Below, in pieces: positions 12,852-23,837 of a DNA stretch of 64,000 nt. The translations under genes were made by a program, and so were the position numbers. Source of the stretch: Ryuthela nishihirai (lineage: Eukaryota; Arthropoda; Arachnida; Araneae; Heptathelidae); assembly GCA_038380435.1 (NCBI GenBank), contig JAWZYU010000013.1, positions 63,568,446 through 63,632,445 of the forward strand, read 5' to 3'. The notes under the pieces are model-generated. The model saw nothing but the letters and a program-made list of their open reading frames with translations. It was not told the DNA's origin and did not search any database. How positions within the stretch are numbered: the stretch's first letter is position 1; each line of letters starts with the position of its first letter.

Positions 12852-13060
12852 CGCTGTCTCGGGGCCAAGTGGTTAATGCACTTGGCTGCTGATCTAAGGG
12901 ACTTGGGTTCGAACCATGGGTAAGGCATGGATGTATGGGCTGTTTTTTTGCTCAGGTCCTGCCATTCTCTCAGACTTTCTACTGTGTCATATAAACTGAC
13001 AGACTCCTGCCAGACCTCTGTGACAAGCAGCTGCTTGAGGGGTTATTTTTTATTTGCAAT
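12852..13060 (+). mobile_element. SINE2, tRNA-headed
   Basis: It has a tRNA-like head with a box A region GGCCAAGTGGTTAATGCAC and box B GGTTCGAACC. The body is TCAGGTCCTGCCATTC... and the 3' end is AAGCAGCTGCTTGAGGGGTT. The 3' end shares GCTGCTTGAGG with the end of the RTE LINE. SINE2 copies in the window all carry this arrangement; this one is fairly diverged. Confidence 0.8.
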
Positions 13061-13197
13061 CACCCATTAGTGCAAATTATTACTGTTAAAGAGTGCAAAC
13101 TTTGGAAAATGAAAAACTTCATTTTCTTTTAAAAAGAGCATCTTATATTTGCCAGATGTAATATGTTATTCTAGTTATTGCACACATAAACCTCAAA

Positions 13198-13677
13198 TAG
13201 TTATGGGTTATGGAGATTCAACCAGACTGTAATTTAGTTCTCCATACATCTCTATCCTGAACTACAGCTGTTACATTAGGCCACTGAGGCCAATTCTAAT
13301 AATGCCCTATTTGACATAGTCCACCTATTGCATTCTAGTTTACTTTCTTTTTCTGAGACATTTAGGCACTATTCAAGATTTACTCACTAACCTATAATGA
13401 TGCATGCAATCTAGCCAAACCAATGCTGTGTCTCACTACATACTACTCAGTGGTGGTTGATGACTCCATCTAGCGTTATTACTTACAGTCAATCCACCAA
13501 CTGCTATATACTTTGATTCTCCAAATATACTGCATCAATCCACCAAATACACTGTGGTATACTATGATTCTAGACTTTGACTTTAGCCTTATTACTTATA
13601 TTCAATCCACTGAATGTACTGCAATAACTTTGATTCTTCAAATAATTGTGTCAACCCACCAAATATACTGTGATATA
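13198..13677 (-). pseudogene. RTE LINE 3' fragment with imperfect tandem repeat
   Basis: From 13198 the complement matches the family 3' end (TATGGAGATTCAACCAGAC, then a diverged C-terminal region), very degraded. From about 13505 to 13677 the sequence is an imperfect tandem array of units containing CAATCCACCAAATACACTGT and TTTGATTCT. It appears to have been amplified from the RTE segment around the ILGIRWF codons. The Tc1 element starts right after it. Confidence 0.65.
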
Positions 13678-15132
13678 CACTGTTGGCCATTAAAAGTGCA
13701 ACACCAGGAAAGACGAGAGATATCAAAGCCATATTTAGTGAATGCATAGCTTATGTTACAAGGATCAAATGATTACAAATACAACATGGTTAGACTTGTG
13801 GAATTCAAAGAAATCAGTGTCTTGTGTAGCCACCATGAATGGCAATAACCACTGCTACATGGTCCGGCATTGAGAGGATGAGACATCGAATGTGTGTTTG
13901 GGGAATGTCAGTCCATGAAGTTTCGATACGTAGCTAAAGTTCATCTGTTGTAGCAGCTGCTGGTGTCTGGTGTGCTAGTCATCGTGAGATCATGAACCAG
14001 ACATGTTCAATTGGGGACAGATCTGGTGAACGCGCAGGCCAAGACAGAAGTTTTACTTGGTGGCTATCCAGGAATTGTTGGATAATGCATGGCACATGTG
14101 GTCGGGCATTGTCCTGTTGGCAAATGGCATCAGAGAGTCCTTGAAGATAAGGTATGACCACAGGCTCTAATACCTCAGTGATGTAACGCTGGCTGTTCAA
14201 AGTACCGGTAATGCATATGAGGCATGTGTGTGAGTGGAGTCCAATAGCATCCCATACCATAACACCAGGGGCTGGACCTGTGTGGTGCTGCATCTTGCAT
14301 GCCTCACTGAGCCTGTTGCGCAGTACCGCCAGATATGGATTCGTCTATCATGATGCTGAATACTGAAGTGGTATTCGTCTGAAAAGACTATGCGATGCCA
14401 TTCACACATCCATTCACAATATTCTTGGCATCATTGCGGTCGCATATGCCTGTGTTTTAGAGTCAACGGTAGCCAAAGCAATGGTCGCCTAACAATGATG
14501 CATCGATGCGGCAGACGACATCAAACTATACGTGTGGATACTGGTTGATGTGCAACACACCCTAACTGTTGAGCTAAGGTGTTTGATGTGGGTGTACAAT
14601 CATTCAAAGCCATGTGCACAAGATGTCTGTCTTCTCGTTTGTTTGTGTGACAGGGCCGTTGAGATCCCTCACATTGATGAGTTTGTTTCTCCTCTACCCA
14701 TTGACACTATATTCTTTTCACTGTGGCAGCATTCTGTCCAACACGAGCACCAATGTCTCAGTATGATAATCCACCTTCCCGTAATCCCACAATTCTCCCT
14801 TGATCAAAGTCAGAAACCTGGTTGTATGGATGCTGTGTTCTTTGACAAGGACATACTTGATCCTTTAGTGCGCAAGAACTGCAAGCAAACACAATTTCAG
14901 TGCTTTTCACCGGTTCTTTGTAATCTCCTCTTATATCACTTCCAGGGGGCATTACTGTCATTGGCGTCTTTCAGTGGCGTTACTGCCATGTCTAATAATA
15001 ATAAGTAACATGATGTGCATATGTGCTGCGCTTTGAATCATTTACATTTTCTCCCGTGGGCTACCCATCTTGTATATTTCAGGATAATCTGATGAGTTCT
15101 TCCTGGTGTTGCACTTTTAATGGCCAGCAGTG
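13678..15132 (-). mobile_element. Tc1-type DNA transposon, whole but inactive
   Basis: A 1,455-bp element between TA dinucleotides (13676-13677 and 15133-15134). Both ends carry the inverted repeat CACTGYTGGCCATTAAAAGT, extending to GCAACACCAGGAA. The transposase lies on the complement. The interior is nearly free of other insertions. Confidence 0.88.
13979..14409 (-). pseudogene. Tc1 transposase, DD34E, frameshifted
   Basis: Catalytic half of a cut-and-paste transposase. The first catalytic Asp is in IVFSDEYHF (frame 14197-14409), the second in QQDNARPH, and the Glu in SPIEHVW (frame 13979-14293). I count 34 residues between the second Asp and the Glu, the Tc1 spacing. All three acidic residues are present, but a frameshift between the two frames, near 14250-14300, separates the first from the others. 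The DNA-binding N-terminus should lie at about 14410-14900 and is not readable in one frame. Confidence 0.83.
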
Positions 15133-15671
15133 TATTTCTCTTATGGGTGACTTCAGTGCTAAAGTTGGTACTGACTTTGAATTTGTGGAGTCACTCTCTG
15201 ACTCTGACTTTGTGGAGGAGTGTTAGGTCCCTTTGGCATTGGTAGTTCCAATGGCAAAGGAGAAGTCTGCTACAGGTGTAAACTTAACAGTATGAGAATA
15301 ACTAACATGTACTACAAACAACGGGACATTTATAAATACATGGGTTTCACTTGATGGATTGCATAGCAATATGATCAATTATAAATTAATAGCAAATGGG
15401 CTAGTTTGGTTAAGAATAAATAATATTAAAATAATAATAAATAATAATAATCATAAACGGGAGCCAAAATTAGGTCTCACCATTACCTGGTCGAAAGTGT
15501 TTTGTAACTGAAATTTAGGAAATGTGCTAAGGTTAAGAAAATTACTTTTAACATTTAAGGTTTTGAAAGATCCAGATATAGCCAAAGCATACCATTATAG
15601 GATACTTAGTCATTATGACAATTGTGGTTTGTTTACTACTGAAGTTGAGAAAGAATGAAGCCAGTTTAAAC

Positions 15672-16173
15672 TAGGGTTACCATAAGTCGTCCCAGAAATT
15701 TGAAAAAGCGTGAAATGTCGTCCTTTTGTATTCATAACATGTTTCAAACTTAAAATTTTTTTTTGTACTTTCTTGAACCAATGACAATAATGTAATTTAC
15801 TATGTTAACCATGAAATAATTTACTGTTACTGATCACTAACTCAGTCAGAGTTCATAGAAACAGAAAGTTTGTCTCCTGCACCAGCAGATAGATGTTAAC
15901 CAGATAGATCCTGCAACAGCAGATAGATTACACCACTTAAGACGAAATAATTCTTGATTCTTTATCAAGTATGAACAAAAATTGGCACTTCGTATACTTT
16001 GAAGTATATTTAATAAGTATTATGCCTTTTTCTGATTCAACTGTTAGTCGATACTTGGCATAAAACTTAGTAGAAAAAAGGGTTTTTCTGAAAAATTGAA
16101 AGCATGTTCTCCTTTGTCCTCCATTTCTAGCATTTTTGTCCTTCTTTTAGGACACTGGCATCTGGTAACCCTA
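15672..16173. mobile_element. hAT-type MITE with 8-bp target duplication
   Basis: A 502-bp element with inverted ends TAGGGTTACCA... and ...TGGTAACCCTA. GTTTAAAC flanks it exactly on both sides (15664-15671 and 16174-16181), an 8-bp duplication as hAT transposases make. The ends resemble the ACCATAnGTCC ends common in animal hAT elements. There is no coding capacity. Removing it restores the reading of RTE copy B. Confidence 0.87.
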
Positions 16174-16504
16174 GTTTAAACAGACTTTTCTTGAAACTAA
16201 CAGTTTCTCTTTTGGGTAAAATGAACAGAGGAAACAAAATTATTTGAGTGATAAGGCTATGGAGCATATTTTTGAAACAAGGAAGTTCAGGAATAATATG
16301 AATCAACATCCTATTAGTCTAACAGATGGCTTTACAATGAGCTTAATAAATGTGTAAAGGAGCAGTTAACAACTGATAAGAATCTCTGGCTTGATAGCTT
16401 GGCTGACAAAGCACAGGAAGCAGTTAGGCAGCACAATAGCAGGAGGTTGTATCAGAGAGTTAATATTTGTGTGGGAAAACAGACAGGCACACAAGGATTG
16501 AGGG

Positions 16505-16880
16505 GCGGGGTGGTTCGGTGAGTAGTGAACCAGACTTGAAATCTGCATCCCAGGTTCGAGTCCCACCTGGGCCAGTGTTGAGATTTATTTCTGAAAAACT
16601 ACACACCCTGTTCTCGGTCAGTAGGAAACATTGATGGGCTTGGATAGGCTGCTGTCCATTGTATGGGATGCTAAGCTTTGGTGCCGTGTACAGGAAAGTG
16701 TACCATGTGAATGTTAAAAACACGCTGGATGGCCTTGATGGGAGGCTATCATTTGTCTCCCAACAGTTGTCCAGTGGGTCCCCTCTCCTCAACCTTCTCT
16801 GAGCCCTCAGGTTCCCTGTTACCTGGCCATTTAGCCCATTATGTGCAAAAAAGTGCTGCTCAGAGGTAAAACAACCCAAT
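16505..16880 (+). mobile_element. SINE1 inside RTE copy B
   Basis: The tRNA-like head has box B GGTTCGAGTCCC. The core GATTTATTTCTG...GTCAGTAGG follows, and the 3' end is CAGAGGTAAAACAACCCA. A 14-bp duplication with one mismatch flanks it: ACAAGGATTGAGGG at 16491-16504 and ACAGGGATTGAGGG at 16881-16894. Confidence 0.85.
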
Positions 16881-17326
16881 ACAGGGATTGAGGGATAAAC
16901 ATGGTAAGATGGTTGAAGGTGAGGATTCTGTGATGGCTAGGTGGGCTAAGCATTTCAGTAATGTTCTAAACAATGTGGTTAATTATACTTCCATTGTTTG
17001 AATTGATAATAGATGCATTACTGGCTTTAATGTTGGCCCTATATCACATTCTGAAATCACTGGTTATCTCTAAATTAACACTGCATAAATTCCAGAGGTG
17101 GATGAAATCAACACTGAAATACTTATAGCTGGCAACTTTGTGTTGTCGCATGGCTGACTGAAATTTTGAGTATCTTTTTGTGATAAAGGTGTTCCTAAGG
17201 ATTTTACTAGAGCCATTATTTTCCCTATTTTTTTAAAAAAGGTGCTCATAGTTCTTGTGATAATTATAGGGAAATTAGTTTACTTTTTGTTCCAGATAAA
17301 GTTCTTTGCATGAATATAACTAACTA

Positions 17327-17500
17327 ACTACCCCCTCAAGCAGCTGCTTGCCACAGAGGTCTGACAGGAGCCTGATCAGTTTAATACGCCATAGTAGAAG
17401 TTCTGTGAGGATGGCGAGACCTCAGCAGAAAAACAGCGCACCCATCCATGCCTTACCCGGGGCTCAAACCCAGGTCCCATTAGATCAGTAGCCAAGCGTG
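17327..17500 (-). mobile_element. SINE2, reverse orientation, inside RTE copy B
   Basis: The + strand starts with the complement of the SINE2 tail (CCCCCTCAAGCAGCTGCTTG) and ends with the complement of its tRNA-like head (GATCAGTAGCCAAGCGTGCT). It interrupts the RTE sequence between the KVL and EIKNLVDGQ codons. Confidence 0.82.
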
Positions 17501-17693
17501 CTACTTAATGAAATTAAGAATTTGGTTGATGGACAACTGTGTGATGAACAGTGTGGATTCAAAAGTGGTAGGAGATGTGTGGATCAAATATTTTTCACTT
17601 GAGCAGATTCTTGAGAAATGTTTAGAGTTTCAGAAACCTGTGGTTACTAGCTTTATACTAATAATTATATTTAGGGCTGTCTAAGAATAGGTA

Positions 17694-17944
17694 GATTAAT
17701 ATATGTAGAAACTTAAGACAAATAGATTCACTTACTTGTGAGTAAATATCGTGATATTTTGACCCCTGCCTGGGGTCATCATCCGAGGCAGTTACAGCTT
17801 TGTTGGAACTTTCCATAGGTAAACAAAATAAAGTTCCAACAAAGTTGCAACCTCATAGGATGACAACCCCAGTCAGGGGTCGAAATATTAATTTATTCAC
17901 AAGTAAGCGAATCTATTTGTCTTAAGTTCCTATGTATATTAATC
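17694..17944. mobile_element. palindromic element with hammerhead-like motif
   Basis: Nearly the whole of this about 250-bp unit is one inverted repeat. CTTAAGACAAATAGATTC on the left has its complement at 17911-17934, and the arms go on through GTGAATAAATAT...GACCCC to a centre near 17825. It interrupts RTE copy B between TAGCTTTATA and TAGCTCTATA, a possible 10-bp duplication. Each arm contains GGATGA, then a CCCC/GGGG hairpin, then (C)GAAAT or its decayed form. A shorter relative lies at 23722-23835. Confidence 0.65.
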
Positions 17945-18860
17945 TAGCTCTATAGATTTTAAAAAGACTTTTAACTCTGTTGATAATTTGTGGTTGATTG
18001 TTAGATCATATGGAATACCTGACTAGTTAGCTAGAATAGTAACACTGAGTTATGTGTGAGAGTTGGTAAGGCTTGTAGCAATTGATTTAGTATTGCTAGT
18101 GGAGTTAGATAAGAGTGCATTTTGCCCTCTTTTCTCTTTAGTTTGGTTATTTATTTTTTTATGTGAAATTCTTTGCACGGAAAAGATTTTGGCCTTAAAT
18201 GGTCTAGAGATTTCAAATTTCTGATTTAGATTTATGCAGAACATTTTGCTTTATTGGCTGATGATGTTCATGAGATCAATTCTTTCATTAGGGCTGTTGG
18301 GGAGACTGGTAATAGAGTAGGTTTAGTGATAAACAGAAAAAAGCTAAAGTGAGGAAAATTGGCAGGCAGATGGTGCTTCAGTTGCTTTGAATGGCTGTAC
18401 TCTTGAGCAGGTGTCTCAGTTTAATTATCTTGGGAGGATAATAAAATATATGGTATAACAAATACTGGTGATGTGCAGCTGAGATAAATAGAAGAAATGG
18501 GATTGCTGCTGGGTCTTTTAAGAATCTATGGAGAGTGTGGAAAAATAGATCTGTAAACTGAAAGGCTAAAATTAGTCTGTATTGTAGTTTGGTTCTTTCT
18601 AAGTTTAAGTATGGTAGTGAAACATGAATCCTTTTTAAACTGGATAACAAAAAACTTGATGCTTTTGATTCTAGATGCTTGTGCAGTAACTTGGGCATTA
18701 GGTGGTTTGACTTTGTAAGTAATGATGAGGTTAGAAAAAGTCATCAACCTCCTTGGAGCAACATTTTGTGCAAAGACAGACTGCATTGGTTTGGCCATTG
18801 CAGTCTGTAAGATAAGATTATGAACAGTGTGGCTAAAAGAAAAGGGGAGCCTAGGATGCA

Positions 18861-21800
18861 ATGTCATCATCATCATCATCATCAAGCAGCCATGGGCTAC
18901 GGAGGTCCAACCAGACCACGCAGTTTACTTCTCCAAGCATATCTGTCCTGAGCTACATCTGCTGCATCTGGCCACTGCACACCAATTCTAACAAGGTCCT
19001 GTTTGACATTGTCTGCCCACCGCATCCTAGGTCTCCCCCTCCTTCTGAAGCCTCTAGGCACACTGTTCATAACCCTATTCGCCAATCTATAATTATCCAT
19101 ACGGGCAACATGGCCAAACCAGCGGAGTCTCTCTCTGCACAATATGCTGCTTAAAGGAGGTTGCAGACTCCTTTGCCTAACCTCATCATTAGTTACAAAG
19201 TTAAACCACCTAATACCCAAGATACTGCGTAAGCATCTAGAATCAAAAGCATCTAGTTTCCTGTTATCTTGCTTACACAGCGTCCAAGTTTCACTACCAT
19301 AACTAACCCTAGAAAGAACCAAACTATTATACAGTCTAATTTTAGTCTTTAGGTGTATACGCTTATTTCTCCACAATCTCCATAGATTCTTAAAAGTCCC
19401 GGCAGCAATACCTATTCGTCTGTTAATCTCATGCCGCACATCACCAGTATCAGTTACATAGCTCCCAAGATAATTAAACTGTGACACCTACTCAAGACTG
19501 CAACCATTCAGATTAACTGAATCACAACCTGCCTGACCAATTTTCATCACTTTAGTTTTCTCTCTGTTTATAACCAAACCTACTGTACTCCCAGTCTCAT
19601 CAACAGTTCGAATGAAAGAGTTCATCACATCAACATCATTTGCCAAAAGGGCTAAATCATCAGCATAATCTAAATCAGAAATTTTCGTATCTCCAGCCCA
19701 TTTAAGGCCAAAAGCTTTCCCTTGAAGTGAATTTCGCATAACATAATCAACAACCAAACTAAAGAGAAAAGGAGACAAAATGCACCCTTGTCGAACACCA
19801 GAAGTAATGCTAAACCAATTGCTACAAGACTTACCAACTCTCACACACGACTCAGTGTTATTATAGAGAGCTTTCATTATGTTAACTAACTTGTCAGATA
19901 TACCATATGATTTCACAATCAACCACAAATTTTGACGATCAACAGAGTCGAAAGCCTTTTTGAAATCAACAAAGCTAGCCACCAAAGGTTTCTGAAACTC
20001 TAAACATTTCTCAAGAATCTGCCTAAGTGAAAATATCTGATCCACACATCCCCTACCACTTCTGAATCCACATTGCTCATCACGCAATTGCCTGTCAACC
20101 AGATTCTTAATTCTATTAAGCACAATCATGGAAAGAACTTTACCTGGAACAGAGAGTAGGCTGATACCCCTATAGTTATCACAAGAACTGCGATCACCTT
20201 TTTTGAAAATAGGGATAATAATAGCTCTGGTAAAATCTTTAGGAACCATGCCTTTATCATAAAAGTTATTCAAAATTTCAGTCATCCAAGTGATAACCAA
20301 AACATTCCCAGCTCTGAGCATTTCTGTAGTAATTTCATCTACCCCTGGGGATTTATGAAGTTACAGTTTAGAGATAGCCAAACTAACTTCAGGCCAACAT
20401 TAAAGGGGCCAACATTAAAGGTATTTAGTAATTAAACATACTAGGGCCAACATTAAAGCTGCCAATGCATCTATCATCATTACAAACAATGGGAGTAGAA
20501 CTAACCACATTGTTTAGAACATCACTGAAATGCTCAGCCCACCTAGCCATGAGAGAATCCTCACCTTCTATAACCTTACCTTGTTTATCCTTCAATCCCT
20601 GTATGCCTGTCCGTTTTCTACCACATAAAACATTAACTATCTGGTACAGCTCTCTGCTGTTGTGCTGTCTAACTGCTTCCTCAGCTTTGTCAGCAAGGCC
20701 ATCAAGCCAAAGATTCTTATCAGTAGCTAACTGATCCTTTACACGTTTATTAAGCTCTCTGTAATCTTTTCTATTAGGACTAGTAGGGTACTGATTAAGG
20801 ACATTCCTGCAATTCCTTCTTTCTGAAATAAGCCCAATTGCCTTGTCACTTAAATAATTCTGCCTCCTCTGCTCCTTTTTTCCTAAAAGAGTACTGTTAG
20901 TTTCCAAAAAAGCCTGTTTAAAATGGCCCCATTCTTCCTCAACTTCAGTATTAAGCAAACCATGACCGTCATAATGACTAAGTAACCTATCATGGTAAGC
21001 TTTTGCTATAACTGGGTCATTCAGAGCTTCAGTATTAAAGGTAAATTTTTTAACTCTAGCACAACACTTTTTAAGTTTAAGTTGCAAGACACTTTTAACA
21101 AGGTAATGGTCAGATCCAATTTCAGCTCCCCTATATGCCCTGGTATTTCTAACAGAACTAGCCCATTTGCTATTAATTAATATATAATCAATCATATTCC
21201 TATGCAGCCCATCAGGTGAAACCCATGTGTATTTATGTATGTCGCGGTGTTTGTAATATGTGTTAGTTATTCTGAAACCATTGAGTTTACTTACCTGTAG
21301 GAGACGTTGCCCATTGCCATTGCAGCTACCAATACCAAAAGGACCTATTACTCCTTCCCAAAGGTCAGAGTCGGTACCAACTTTGGCATTGAAGTCACCA
21401 AGAACAAGGGTAATATCTCCTTTCTTGACAGAATTCAAAATATCCTGAAGTTGTCCGTAAAACCTATCCTTCTCATCCTCATCAGCATCCTTAGTGGGGG
21501 CATAACAGCAGATAACATTCAAGTTTTTAATGCTTGTCTGAAATTTTGCTGTAAGAAACCTTTCATTAATGCACTCATATCCTAGAAGAGCATCACTAGC
21601 ATGTCTGCTGAGCAGCAGACCCACGCCTTGGTGATGCTTTCCATCCTCCCTCCCTGTAAAGAGAAATTTAAAGTTATTTTTAAGTATCTCACCTTTACCT
21701 GTCCATCTGGTCTCTTGCAAGCCTAGAATATCTAGGTTATAGCACTGGAATTCTTGCATGAGGACATCAAGAGAATAATCTCTATGTAATGTGGTTAACA

Positions 21801-21873
21801 TCCTGCAGTGGTTAACATCCTGCATACTCCCACGACTATCCAAAGTGGAAGGAGGAAAAGAAGGTACAACATT
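18861..21873 (-). pseudogene. RTE-type LINE copy C, the best-preserved RTE protein in the window
   Basis: RTE elements encode one protein with an APE endonuclease and a reverse transcriptase. On the complement, 21894-20425 gives the endonuclease: LQETRWTGKG with the catalytic Glu, [15 protein letters not shown] and [10 protein letters not shown] with the catalytic Asp/His, then the linker. 20321-19488 gives the [22 protein letters not shown], motif [30 protein letters not shown], and [13 protein letters not shown]. 19487-18897 gives the thumb and C-terminal region ending [16 protein letters not shown]. Two faults remain. One is a TAG at 19488-19490 where other copies have CAG (Gln). The other is a scrambled junction at about 20322-20470, where GCCAACATTAAA occurs three times. 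The 3' tail is seven CAT repeats (complement ATG). The 5' UTR is missing. Confidence 0.9.
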
Positions 21874-21874
21874 T

Positions 21875-22230
21875 GAAAATAATGAACATCTCATGTGCTG
21901 AGGCTAGAAAGCGCTCAGCTGCACCACCCTCACCACCTGGCAAGGTATCCTATGCCAGTGCAGTCATTAGGAAGCCCATCGTTCCAATGACTTTGGTGGT
22001 GGTGCAGACTGACATCAGTGTACCACCTATGGAGTCTTTCTCACCTGCAGCAAAGTACCTCCTTACGCAGGTAAAACGAGGTCAGTGTCAATTTCGACAT
22101 CAACCCCAGTTTCCATTCCTGCAACTCGGCCTTCCACCTCCACAGGAAGGCCTCCTCCTTCCCATCCTCAGACAGCTAGACCTTCCAAACGAAAGGGGTC
22201 CCCACCGGGGCCCGAAAAGAAAATAATCAC
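21875..22230 (+). pseudogene. I-like LINE ORF1 tail fragment
   Basis: Encodes EARKRSAAPPSPPGKVSYAS, then VVVQTDISVPPMESFSPAAK, clearly related to the ORF1 tail at 3375-3791. Only this piece of the element is seen. On the left it meets the 5' end of RTE copy C. Confidence 0.82.
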
Positions 22231-22261
22231 ATCTCCACAAAGAACGGTCACCACAATCTAT

Positions 22262-22660
22262 GTCCCTTGGATGATCTGGGGCGGGTGTGGCTCAGTCGGT
22301 AGCACGCCAGGCTCGTTATCTGTAGTTCCCAGGTTCATGTCTCAGCTGGGTCAGCGTTGAGATTTATCTCCGCAAAAATTCCCCGCCCTGCCCACGGTCA
22401 GTAGGGGACATCGATGGGCTTGAAAAGGCTGCCGTCCGTCAGATGGGTATTTAAGCCATGACCCAGTGTGTGGGAGAAGCCCTGTGCATGTTAAAGAACA
22501 CACTGGATGGCCTTGATGGGAAGCTACCATGTCTCCCAACAGCTTTCTAGTGGGTACCCTCCCCCAACCTTCTCTGAGCCTTCAGAGTCATTGCGACCTG
22601 GCTAGTTAGCCCATTGTGTGTAAAAAAAGTGCAGCTCAGAGGTAAAACAACCAACCAACC
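22262..22660 (+). mobile_element. SINE1
   Basis: The head is GTGGCTCAGTCGGTAGCACG. The core includes GTCAGTAGGGGACATCGATG, and the 3' end is GAGGTAAAACAACCAACCAA. The box B region is changed to GGTTCATGTCTC. The target duplication is not clear. Confidence 0.83.
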
Positions 22661-23111
22661 AACAACACTCACTCACTAAAATTTCATTGTTATTTTAATT
22701 TCAGCAGTTTTATTCTATTGAATTGTAGCAAGATTAAAGAGCATTTCTGTAAAGCTGTTGCAGCAAAAGCAGTAACAACTCTAATATGTCGCTGTTCAGA
22801 TTTCCAGATAATAAGCCTCTGTGGTTTTAAATTGTTTTGTGATTAAAATAAGTCTGGTTTTGATGCTAATATAAATAAAGTTGCTCTTTAATGTAGTAAT
22901 TGTAAAATAATGTACATCAAAATATTTCTTAAACTATTATTGTCAATAAAATTATGTTGTTGAATAAAAACATTCATACGAATTTCAGCATTTCTTTTTT
23001 AAATTATTTTAAAATTGTGCTGTGCCTTTTTATGTATTTTAAAATGATGGTAATAACAATGGAAATTCGATTAAAGGTAAAGGCTGATGAAAATGGTGAA
23101 AAGTGATATTT
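22661..23111. other. AT-rich gap
   Basis: No feature recognised apart from short A/T-rich runs. Confidence 0.5.
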
Positions 23112-23228
23112 ATAAGATTTCATCTTTAGTTCAACTGGTAAGAACACTCTGGCATGTTTCTGAAGAGATGCGGGTTTGATTCCCGTATGTTTGTGAAAAT
23201 TTTTTCCGCTAAATATTTATTGATTTAT
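23112..23228 (+). mobile_element. tRNA-like element of the third SINE family
   Basis: A tRNA-like arrangement: TTAGTTCAACTGGTAAGAAC (box A-like), then GGCATGTTTCTGAAGAGATG and GGGTTTGATTCCCG (box B-like). The 3' part is TTTTTTCCGCTAAATATTTA followed by TTGATTTATTAATG. The same arrangement appears in reverse at 40935-41055 and inside the foldback element at 41755-42228. It is probably not a working tRNA gene. Confidence 0.55.
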
Positions 23229-23721
23229 TAATGAAAAATGCTGTTTTGTATGAAATTTTTGTCCAAAGGGTAACTTATTACTGTATAATATGTTAAAAAT
23301 GCTTTTTTTAGCACTAGTAATAAAATATATGGCAATAGAGTGCAAAGTCTGAAAAAAAATTGATTTCAGCTCAATAAAATACAATCCACAGTGTTTTGTT
23401 AGAATTATGCAATAGGACAAATGGAATTTTTTTGCATTTTAATATAAGTAAACATTCCATCGAAAAGCTCAAATATGGGATTTCGCCTTAAATAGCAGAA
23501 TTGGAAACTAAAGGTTCTGGGCAGAAAATACAAACATAAACAAGGAAACTGCACATAGCAGATGTGTGAGTGTATACACACACAACACACCTGCACTTTT
23601 AGTTTCCCCCCACTACTACTAGTATTACTGATATTAGCAAAACAGTTGCTCAAACCCATTGTTTATATATCTTGATTGTCCGTCATCCTTCGAGCTTATA
23701 GTACTTTAAATTTAAATAAAT
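23229..23721. other. AT-rich gap
   Basis: The complement has a frame of 84 codons (23405-23659) without recognisable similarity. Nothing else seen. Confidence 0.45.
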
Positions 23722-23835
23722 GTATGAACTTAAGAGTTTGACTAACCTGTGAATAAATATCCTGATATTTTGACCCCTGAGGTGTTGAAATATTAGGAAT
23801 TTATTCACATTTAAGTAACTTTCTTAAGTTCATCA
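23722..23835. mobile_element. short palindromic element related to 17694-17944
   Basis: Begins GAACTTAAGAGTTTG and ends with a complementary CTTTCTTAAGTTCAT. In between are GTGAATAAATAT, ATATTTTGACCCCTG and its decayed inverted partner. The Tigger-like element is inserted at its right end. Confidence 0.6.
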
Positions 23836-23837
23836 TA

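Larger units (their letters stand above)
15135..18858 (+). pseudogene. RTE-type LINE copy B, old and heavily interrupted
   Basis: A very degraded RTE copy. It starts in the endonuclease (LMGDFSAKVG at about 15150) and runs to the C-terminus (KRKGEPRMQ at about 18850). RT motif regions are visible near 17560 (EQCGFKSGRRCVDQ). It is interrupted by a hAT MITE (15672-16173), a SINE1 (16505-16880), a SINE2 (17327-17500) and a palindromic element (about 17694-17944). RTE copy C abuts it tail to tail at the CAT repeat near 18861. These insertions make it one of the oldest layers in the window. No frame longer than about 100 residues survives. Confidence 0.8.

Noticed and set aside
13505..13677. CRISPR-like array
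   Set aside because: Units are imperfect tandem copies without unique spacers, in a eukaryotic LINE fragment.
18526..18885. Frame starting with seven methionines
   Set aside because: The methionines are the ATG/CAT repeat tail of RTE copy C read on the complement. The rest is the antisense of RTE copy B.
23112..23228. Possible tRNA gene
   Set aside because: Box A- and B-like sequences are present, but the arms do not pair as a cloverleaf and the same block recurs as a repeat with a shared 3' part.
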